A stretch of 64,000 bases of DNA, from contig VBDR01000031.1 of NCBI GenBank assembly GCA_005882135.1, positions 1 to 64,000 on the forward strand, given 5' to 3'. The translations under genes and the position numbers were made by a program. Of this stretch, positions 58,475 to 64,000 are shown piece after piece. The notes under the pieces are model-generated. The model was not told the origin of the DNA, searched no databases, and saw nothing but the letters and a program-made list of their open reading frames with translations. Numbering within the stretch: position 1 is the stretch's first letter; each line of letters begins with the position of its first letter. This DNA is from Chloroflexota bacterium. Its GTDB lineage: Bacteria > Chloroflexota > Dormibacteria > Dormibacterales > Dormibacteraceae.

Positions 58475-60202
58475 GTGACTAAACAGCGAACTGTCCTGGT
58501 TGCTCCCGCGTGGCCCTACGCCAACGGTCCGCGGCACATCGGCCACGTGGTCGGCTTTGCCGTGCCCGCCGACGTGCTCGCGCGTTTCGAGCGCCTGCGT
58601 GGCTCGCGCGTCCTGATGGCGAGCGGAACCGACGAGCACGGCACCCCGATCACCTACGAGGCCGACAAGAACGGCATCCCACCGCGCGAGTTCGTCGACC
58701 GCAACAACGCGCTCATCGTCGAAGACCTCGTCCGCCTTGGCATGTCATACGACATCTTCACTCGCACCACGACCGCCAACCACTACAGGGTGACGCAAGA
58801 CGTGTTTCTCAAGCTCTACGAGAAGGGCTACCTGGTCAAGCGGAAGCAGATGGGCGCCTTCGATCCCGCGAGCGGACGCACGCTGCCGGATCGATACATC
58901 GAAGGCAAGTGTCCGATCTGCGGCTACCTCGAAGCGCGCGGAGACCAGTGCGACAACTGCGGCAACCAGCTCGACCCGATCGACCTGATCAACCCGCACC
59001 AACGCGGCAGCGACGCACCGGTCGAGTTTCGCGAGACGGAGCACTTCTTCTTCGACCTGCCCGCTTTCGGCGAACGGCTGGCGGAGTGGATCGAATCCCA
59101 CGACAACTGGCGTCCAAACGTCCGCAAGTACTCGCTCGAGTTCGTGCGCAACCTCAAGCCGCGCGCGATCACGCGCGACCTCGACTGGGGTGTACCCGTC
59201 CCGCTGCCGGGTTGGGAGGACAACCCCAGCAAGAAGATCTACGTGTGGTTTGACGCGGTCATCGGCTACCTCTCGGCGTCGATCGAATGGGCCGCCCAGC
59301 GCGGCGAGCCTGAGCGATGGAAGGACTGGTGGACGGATCCTGAGAGCTCGCACTACTACGTGATGGGCAAGGACAACATCACGTTCCACACCGTGCTGTG
59401 GCCCGCAATCTTGATGGGCGCCGGGGACCTCCACCTACCCGACGCCATCGTCGCCAGCGAGTTCCTGCACATGGAGGGCACCAAGCTGTCGACCAGCCGA
59501 GGCAACGTGATCTACGTGAAAGACGTGCTCGACCGCTACGACGCGGATGCGCTGCGTTACTACCTGATGATCGCTGGGCCTGAAAACCAGGACACCGATT
59601 TCACCTGGACCGAGTTCGTGCGCCGCAACAACGACGAGCTTGTCGCGACGTGGGGCAACCTCGTCCATCGCACCCTCGTCAACGCCCACCGAAACTTCGG
59701 CGCCGTGCCTGAACCAGGAGCGCTGACGGCTGCCGATGAGGCTCTGCTCAGAGAGGTCGAAGATGCGCTTGGTTACGTCGCTCGGCAGCTCGAAGAAGCT
59801 CGATTCCAGAACGCGCTGAAGCATGCGATGACAACCGCCGCCAGGGTCAATGTCTACCTGGGCACGGAACAGCCCTGGCACACGATCAAGACCGATCGCG
59901 AGCGGGCAGGGACGGTCCTTTACGTCGCCCTGCGCTGTGTCGACAACCTGAAGACGATGCTCACGCCGTTTCTGCCGTTTTCGGCGCAGCGGCTGCACGC
60001 GATGCTTGGCTACGACGGCGTGATCGCGCCCCAGCCCGAGGTCCGCCTGTGCCCTGAGAATGGAACCTCACACACGGTGATCACGGGCGACTACGAGGCA
60101 GTCGACCGCTGGCAGCCTTCACAGCTCGAAGCCGGCCGCAAGCTTCCGACGCCCGAGGCGCTGTTCAAGCGCCTGGACGAGGAGGTGCCCGAATCTTCGT
60201 AG
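58475..60202 (+). CDS. metG: Methionyl-tRNA synthetase
   Basis: It charges initiator and elongator tRNA-Met. The 575-residue class I enzyme starts at GTG. The HIGH motif is in [20 protein letters not shown], and two zinc knuckle pairs are in [19 protein letters not shown]. The KMSKS motif reads KLSTSRGN ([17 protein letters not shown]). The C-terminal EMAP/dimerisation domain is absent, so it should be monomeric. The metG-tatD-rsmA order is classic. The downstream tatD frame overlaps its end. Confidence 0.95.
   Translation: MTKQRTVLVAPAWPYANGPRHIGHVVGFAVPADVLARFERLRGSRVLMASGTDEHGTPITYEADKNGIPPREFVDRNNALIVEDLVRLGMSYDIFTRTTTANHYRVTQDVFLKLYEKGYLVKRKQMGAFDPASGRTLPDRYIEGKCPICGYLEARGDQCDNCGNQLDPIDLINPHQRGSDAPVEFRETEHFFFDLPAFGERLAEWIESHDNWRPNVRKYSLEFVRNLKPRAITRDLDWGVPVPLPGWEDNPSKKIYVWFDAVIGYLSASIEWAAQRGEPERWKDWWTDPESSHYYVMGKDNITFHTVLWPAILMGAGDLHLPDAIVASEFLHMEGTKLSTSRGNVIYVKDVLDRYDADALRYYLMIAGPENQDTDFTWTEFVRRNNDELVATWGNLVHRTLVNAHRNFGAVPEPGALTAADEALLREVEDALGYVARQLEEARFQNALKHAMTTAARVNVYLGTEQPWHTIKTDRERAGTVLYVALRCVDNLKTMLTPFLPFSAQRLHAMLGYDGVIAPQPEVRLCPENGTSHTVITGDYEAVDRWQPSQLEAGRKLPTPEALFKRLDEEVPESS
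60179..60185 (+). promoter_or_regulatory. Shine-Dalgarno deciding the tatD start
   Basis: GAGGAGG lies seven bases before ATC 60193, an ideal spacing. No canonical start codon is available at that position. Confidence 0.6.
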
Positions 60203-60942
60203 ACACGCACCTGCACATCGACGAGCTCGGTGACGCCAGCGAAGTGGTGGAAAAGGCGGTGGCCGCCGGCGTCACCAGGCTGATCGCGGTTGGAGTCGAC
60301 CTGGAACGTAGCGGCAACGCCGTCTCGCTTTCACACGCCTACGAAGAAGTTTGGGCCGGCGTGGGCCATCATCCGCTCGAGCCCTCTGAACCAGATCTGG
60401 CTGCGATGCGGCGGCTGGCAAGGGACGAGATGGTTGTCGTGATCGGCGAGATCGGGCTCGATTTCGAACACGTCGGCGGACCGCACAAAGACCTGCAGGC
60501 GCAGCGCCTCAACGAGCTGTTCGCGATCGCGACCGACCTCGACCTTCCGGTTTCCGTCCACAACCGGGGCGCGGCGCACGAGCTGCTCAGCGCGATCTCC
60601 GCGCACCACGGCATCCGCGGCGTCATGCACTATTTCGCCCTCGACTGGGAATGGGCCCAGCGCTTCCTCGAGGTCGGGTTCTACCTTTCCTTTGCGGGGT
60701 TGATCACCCGGCCGAGCCGGGATGCCCTGCGCGATGTTGTCAAGCGCTGCCCGGCGGACCGGCTGCTGCTCGAAACCGATTCGCCTTACGGCAACTCCCA
60801 GCAGCGGATGGGAATGCCGAACCGGCCCGCTTATCTGATCGACACGGCCGAGCTCGTGGCCGAGCTGCGCGGAATCAGCCTCGAGCAGCTCGCCGACCAG
60901 GAGCGGGCCAACGCGATCAACCTCTTCCAGAAGATGAAGTGA
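60193..60942 (+). CDS. tatD: TatD-family metal-dependent DNase, probable ATC start
   Basis: TatD proteins are 3'-5' exonucleases of the amidohydrolase fold. The metal-binding HxH motif ([13 protein letters not shown]) lies upstream of the first canonical start (GTG 60244). The frame upstream offers only ATC 60193 at the expected place, seven bases after GAGGAGG, giving 249 residues. Other ligands: [40 protein letters not shown] and [12 protein letters not shown]. In the fourth, HxF replaces the usual HCF. It overlaps the metG end by ten bases. Confidence 0.88.
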   Translation: MFVDTHLHIDELGDASEVVEKAVAAGVTRLIAVGVDLERSGNAVSLSHAYEEVWAGVGHHPLEPSEPDLAAMRRLARDEMVVVIGEIGLDFEHVGGPHKDLQAQRLNELFAIATDLDLPVSVHNRGAAHELLSAISAHHGIRGVMHYFALDWEWAQRFLEVGFYLSFAGLITRPSRDALRDVVKRCPADRLLLETDSPYGNSQQRMGMPNRPAYLIDTAELVAELRGISLEQLADQERANAINLFQKMK

Positions 60943-60961
60943 GTCGGCGCGGGCGACCTGA

Positions 60962-61828
60962 TTGCGCCCGCCGCAGGCGACTTTGATCGATCCGGCCGAC
61001 GCTCAACAGCTGGACAGCCTGCTGCGTCGCCACCGGATCACCCTTCAGCACCGCCTCGGCCAGAACTTCCTCGTCGATCCCAAGCTCCGCGACGCCGTCG
61101 CCGAAGCAACCGGAGCCGACCGCAGCGATGAGGTCCTAGAAGTCGGGGCGGGTGTTGGCACGCTGACCATCGCGCTTGCCACACGGAGCAGACGCGTGGT
61201 CGCGGTGGAGCTCGACGCGCGGCTGATACCCGCGCTTCGAGACGTGCTGGCCGCACACGTCAACGTGGAGCTCGTCCAGGCCGACATCCTGCGCTTTGAT
61301 GTCACGCGGGCCTTTCCCGCGGGCGCAGAGCTCGTCGCGGGCAACATCCCCTACAACCTGACCGGGGGACTCATTCGCAAGCTCCTCGACCATCCACCTC
61401 GACCTCGGCGTCTCTCGCTGGTGGTGCAGAAAGAGGTCGCCGAGCGGTGGACTGCGACGACCGCCGCCAGCCTCGCCACCGTCGCGGTCCAGGTTTTCGC
61501 GGTGCCGACGATGGTGATGACGATCCCCGCTGCTGCCTTCACACCGGTGCCGAAGGTCGATTCGGCGCTGGTCATGCTCGAGGTCAGGCCGCGACCGGCG
61601 GTTGATATCGATGACATGGATGGCTTCTTTCGTTTCGTCGAAGCGCTCTTTCAGTTCCGCCGCAAGCAGCTGGGCGGCACGCTGGGGCGGATCGCGGGAA
61701 GCTCGGGCGTCGAAGCTGCCGCGAGGCTGGACGAGCTCGGAATCGAGCCGGTGCGACGGCCGCAGACCCTCACGCTGCCCGAATGGGAAGCCGTGTATCG
61801 CGCATTCAACCGCGGGTTCGATCGTTAG
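60962..61828 (+). CDS. rsmA: 16S rRNA dimethyladenosine transferase
   Basis: RsmA (KsgA) dimethylates A1518 and A1519 of 16S rRNA. The 288-residue protein has ITLQHRLGQNFLVDPKLRDA, the SAM loop LEVGAGVGTLTIALAT, the catalytic VAGNIPYNLTGGLIRKLLDH, and FTPVPKVDSALVMLEVRP. The TTG 60962 is used as the start; a TTG at about 60983 is also possible. It follows tatD by 19 bases. Confidence 0.94.
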   Translation: MRPPQATLIDPADAQQLDSLLRRHRITLQHRLGQNFLVDPKLRDAVAEATGADRSDEVLEVGAGVGTLTIALATRSRRVVAVELDARLIPALRDVLAAHVNVELVQADILRFDVTRAFPAGAELVAGNIPYNLTGGLIRKLLDHPPRPRRLSLVVQKEVAERWTATTAASLATVAVQVFAVPTMVMTIPAAAFTPVPKVDSALVMLEVRPRPAVDIDDMDGFFRFVEALFQFRRKQLGGTLGRIAGSSGVEAAARLDELGIEPVRRPQTLTLPEWEAVYRAFNRGFDR

Positions 61829-61831
61829 GCT
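61826..61831 (+). promoter_or_regulatory. -10 hexamer for the MFS gene
   Basis: TAGGCT, overlapping the rsmA stop, with nine bases to the GTG at 61841. Confidence 0.45.
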
Positions 61832-61840
61832 CTAGCGGTC

Positions 61841-63172
61841 GTGGATCCGATCAGGCTGCCAGTCGAGCGTCCGGGAGGCTTCCGCGGAGCGCTCGCGCAC
61901 ACCGCATTCCGCAACATCTGGTTCTCTCAGCTGGCGGCGCAGCTCGCAGACAAGTTCCTTCTGTTTTCTCTGATCATCCTCGCCTACCACATTTCGGGCG
62001 GCAGCACCTCTGTTGCGGTGACGTTGCTCGCGTACACGGTGCCCGCGGTGCTTTTTGCGCCGCCGGCCGGCGTGATCGCGGATCGCCTGAACCGCAAACA
62101 GATCATGTTGTGGTGCAACTTCAGCCGGGCCGCCATCGTCGCCCTCATTCCGATCGCGGCGATCGTCCCGGGACTCAGGGACGACTTCCTGCACCTGATT
62201 CTCATCACGCTTGTCTTCTCCGCGGTGGGCCAGCTGTTTGGGCCGGCGGAGGCGGCCGTGATCCCCACCATCCTGCCGCGGCACGCGCTCATCACAGCGA
62301 ACTCGATGGCGCTGCTGACGATGGTGCTGACCCTCGTGGTTGGAGGCGTGCTCGCGCCGGTCGTCTCCAGGATTGATCTGTACGCGCCGTACTGGTGCGC
62401 CGTGGTTCTGCTCGTGCTCGCGGGCACGTTGATCTTTGCGTCCGACATCCCACGTCTCGAGCGCCACACCGAGTCACCGGTCGAAGAGAGCCGCAGCCGT
62501 TTTCGTCAGGTGCTGTTCGACCTGAACGAAGGCATCGACGCGCTGCGCGCATCGCGCGGCTTGAGGCTCGCCTTCGGCCAGGTGAGCATCGCCGTCCTCG
62601 TCCTTTTCAATCTGTACACGCTCGCGCCCGCTTATGTGAGCAAGGTGATCGGTATCGCGGCCCAGGACACGTACGTGATCCTGGGTCCGGCGACCGCGGG
62701 AGCGATCCTCAGCGCGGTGCTGCTGGGCCAGTTCTTGCGCGAGCTCGACAAGTCACGGGTGCTCGCGGGCTCGCTGGTCGCGAACGGGGTGACGCTGCTT
62801 GCGCTGGCGGCCGTACCCCAGGCGATGACCCAATTCCCGGACCTGCAGGTGCACAACAGGATCACAGGTGCGACGTTCAGCTTCTTGCTTGGAGTCGAGT
62901 TCGGCGCGATCCTGATACCTGCCATCACCTACCTGATGGAGTCGACGAGCGACGCCATCCGGGGCAGGATCTTCGCCCTCCTCTACATGGTGATCAACGG
63001 CGTTTCAGCGATCCCCGTGCTGGTGGCGGCGGCCCTGGCGGACACGATCGGCACGGCGCAGGTGCTCGGCGGCCTCGGGGTCGTGCTGCTGGTTGGCGGT
63101 CTGGGCGTCATCGCGGGCGGGTTGCATGTTCACGAGCCAAGAAAAGAACCGTCACGATCAAGACCAGGATGA
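61841..63172 (+). CDS. MFS transporter of the DHA3/EntS-like group
   Basis: The 443-residue protein has about 12 hydrophobic spans with the MFS signature between the second and third (VIADRLNRKQIMLWCNF, a G/A-x-x-x-D-R-x-x-R-K/R pattern). It has a long cytoplasmic centre (ERHTESPVEESRSRFRQVLF) and begins FRGALAHTAFRNIWFSQLAA as in MFS_3 exporters. The substrate is unknown. Its final 65 bases overlap the 3' end of the converging DedA gene. The C-terminal tail is basic. Confidence 0.88.
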   Translation: MDPIRLPVERPGGFRGALAHTAFRNIWFSQLAAQLADKFLLFSLIILAYHISGGSTSVAVTLLAYTVPAVLFAPPAGVIADRLNRKQIMLWCNFSRAAIVALIPIAAIVPGLRDDFLHLILITLVFSAVGQLFGPAEAAVIPTILPRHALITANSMALLTMVLTLVVGGVLAPVVSRIDLYAPYWCAVVLLVLAGTLIFASDIPRLERHTESPVEESRSRFRQVLFDLNEGIDALRASRGLRLAFGQVSIAVLVLFNLYTLAPAYVSKVIGIAAQDTYVILGPATAGAILSAVLLGQFLRELDKSRVLAGSLVANGVTLLALAAVPQAMTQFPDLQVHNRITGATFSFLLGVEFGAILIPAITYLMESTSDAIRGRIFALLYMVINGVSAIPVLVAAALADTIGTAQVLGGLGVVLLVGGLGVIAGGLHVHEPRKEPSRSRPG

Positions 63173-63698
63173 CCAGTCCGCCGATCCCGAGCGCTCGGAT
63201 GATGGTTTCGAGCAACGGCAGGTTGCTGCCCAGGACGTAACCCGTGATCCCGATGGCCGCGGCCCAGACCAGGCCGCCCAGGGCGCTGAACAGCTGGAAG
63301 CGCCAGAACGGCATACGCGCCATCCCGGCGAGCATCGAGCCCCAGGTCCGGAGCCCGAGCAAGAAGCGGGCGGCGATGATCGCCTTGTCGCCGTGGCGGG
63401 CAAAGAACAGCTCGGCGCGGGCCAGGTGGTCGGGCCGGATGCGGAAGATGCTGCCGAAGCGCTCAACGAAGGGGCGCCCGCCGCGGTAACCGAGCATGTA
63501 CCCGAGGTCGGCGCCGGCCGTCGAGCCGGCAAAGCCGAAGAAGATGACAAGCACGAGCGCGTGGTGGCGCGCCGCAGCCCATGCCGCCGCGGCGAGCAGC
63601 ATTGCTTCGCCAGGAAATGGGACTCCTGCGCTCTCGATGAGAATGCCGAGTCCGGCCGAGGGATAACCCAGCACGTCGACGATGCCGGCCCAATTCAC
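63108..63698 (-). CDS. DedA-family membrane protein
   Basis: This 196-residue protein has four or five spans and the DedA/VTT motifs: [20 protein letters not shown] (the G-x-P-x-P-G-E box), [40 protein letters not shown] and [20 protein letters not shown]. DedA proteins are needed for membrane homeostasis and some flip polyprenyl-phosphate or phospholipids. The GTG start at 63698 lies within palindromic repeat copy 5, whose GGGGAGG would sit directly before it. A later start cannot be excluded. Confidence 0.9.
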   Translation of the reverse strand: MNWAGIVDVLGYPSAGLGILIESAGVPFPGEAMLLAAAAWAAARHHALVLVIFFGFAGSTAGADLGYMLGYRGGRPFVERFGSIFRIRPDHLARAELFFARHGDKAIIAARFLLGLRTWGSMLAGMARMPFWRFQLFSALGGLVWAAAIGITGYVLGSNLPLLETIIRALGIGGLVILVLIVTVLFLAREHATRPR

Positions 63699-63740
63699 CT
63701 CCCCACCTTGTGGGGAGGTCGGCCGCAGGCCGGGTGGGGA
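63696..63740. repeat. GC-rich palindromic intergenic repeat, copy 5
   Basis: CACCTCCCC (63696-63704) and GGGGAGGT (63712-63719) with tail CGGCCGCAGGCCGGGTGGGG. It is nearly identical to the copy at 57674. It lies between the divergent DedA and thrS genes and contains the DedA start codon. Confidence 0.8.
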
Positions 63741-63765
63741 GGACCGAGCTCAGTCAAACCGTCCA

Positions 63766-63771
63766 TATACT
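63766..63771 (+). promoter_or_regulatory. -10 hexamer for thrS
   Basis: TATACT, with ten bases to the ATG at 63782, is the closest match to consensus in the window. Confidence 0.55.
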
Positions 63772-63781
63772 GGACGACCCG

Positions 63782-64000
63782 ATGCCCGAATACGGGGAGC
63801 ACGAGTCCGCCGGCGACCCTCTGCAGACGCTCAGGCACTCCGCCGCGCATCTGCTCGCCGCCGCCGTGACCGAGCTGTACCCAGGCGCCGCGTACGGCAT
63901 CGGGCCCGCGGTGCAGGATGGCTTCTACTACGACTTCGACTTCGGCAAACCGATCTCGGAGTCGGACCTGCCCGCGATCGAGTCGCGGATGCGAAGGCTG
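63782..64000 (+). CDS. thrS: Threonyl-tRNA synthetase, 5' part, lacking the TGS domain
   Basis: Only the first 73 codons are in the window; the gene runs off the right end. After [13 protein letters not shown] the protein goes straight into the editing domain ([37 protein letters not shown]), with the zinc-like His pair of HSAAH. The N-terminal TGS (N1) domain of standard bacterial ThrRS is absent. The start is supported by a -10 hexamer ten bases upstream and by the lack of upstream homologous sequence. Confidence 0.88.
   Translation, partial: MPEYGEHESAGDPLQTLRHSAAHLLAAAVTELYPGAAYGIGPAVQDGFYYDFDFGKPISESDLPAIESRMRRL

Noticed and set aside
1-64000. CRISPR array, insertion sequence, prophage or integrase
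   Set aside because: No regularly spaced repeats, transposase, integrase or capsid genes were seen; the dispersed palindromes are not regularly spaced.

Overview
The window is a 64 kb piece of a high-GC bacterial chromosome, almost fully coding. No rRNA, tRNA, CRISPR array, insertion sequence or prophage was recognised. The gene set suggests a monoderm member of the Terrabacteria, nearest in feel to Chloroflexota/Candidatus Dormibacterota or a deep actinobacterial neighbour. It has an Asp23 protein, ScpA/ScpB, a SigB-type sigma factor beside an RsbW-like protein, a Tad pilus locus without a secretin, and an archaeal/eukaryal-type ProRS. This placement is inferred from gene content, not from a tree.

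Layout. 1-2.2 kb: a lower-GC secreted surface protein and a structured intergenic element. 2.2-8.7 kb: the classic uppS-cdsA-dxr-rseP-ispG-proS lipid/isoprenoid/aminoacylation block, in which uppS has lost its conserved N-terminus at the composition boundary. 8.7-15.5 kb: a four-GAF HD-GYP protein, a bifunctional Rel/SpoT, an SRPBCC-GNAT fusion and a metallo-beta-lactamase-fold hydrolase. 15.5-27.1 kb: a two-armed Tad locus. The minus arm holds a CpaE-like ATPase, two TadE-like proteins, a TadG-like protein, CpaB, TadB and TadC. The plus arm holds a HEAT-repeat protein, TadA/CpaF and a degenerate hybrid kinase. The CpaE homologue carries a cyclic-nucleotide-binding-like domain where a receiver is expected. 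27.1-36.2 kb: hisS, aspS, a small envelope/stress group (DUF948-like, YtxH-like, RsbW-like, SigB-like), pdxH and alaS. 36.2-53.4 kb: a long co-directional housekeeping array. It contains a PilM/FtsA-like ATPase and a baseplate-J-like membrane protein, ruvX, DUF1292, mltG, aroE, a prepilin peptidase, a PH-domain protein, aroK-aroB-aroQ, efp, asp23, nusB, xseB, a divergent PAP2 protein, tlyA, nadK, recN, scpAB, rluB, cmk and plsC. 53.4-64 kb: an AAA ATPase divergent from dinG, then rsmI, metG-tatD-rsmA, an MFS transporter, a DedA protein and the start of thrS.

How it works together. Many junctions are 4-base NTGA overlaps (ATGA, GTGA, TTGA, once CTGA), so translational coupling is pervasive. 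Several genes that open transcription units have a TANNNT-like -10 hexamer only 6-11 bases before the start codon, often exactly 9, which predicts leaderless or near-leaderless mRNAs. A family of short GC-rich palindromic repeats marks many intergenic gaps.

Points most worth a second look: probable non-canonical start codons (CTG for rluB and aroE, ATC for tatD, unresolved for aroK); an EF-P with an Arg-32 loop resembling the rhamnosylated EarP type; the CNB-CpaE fusion in a Tad system lacking secretin and pilin; the PilM-like/baseplate-J-like pair; the decapitated uppS; and a hairpin-rich element next to it.
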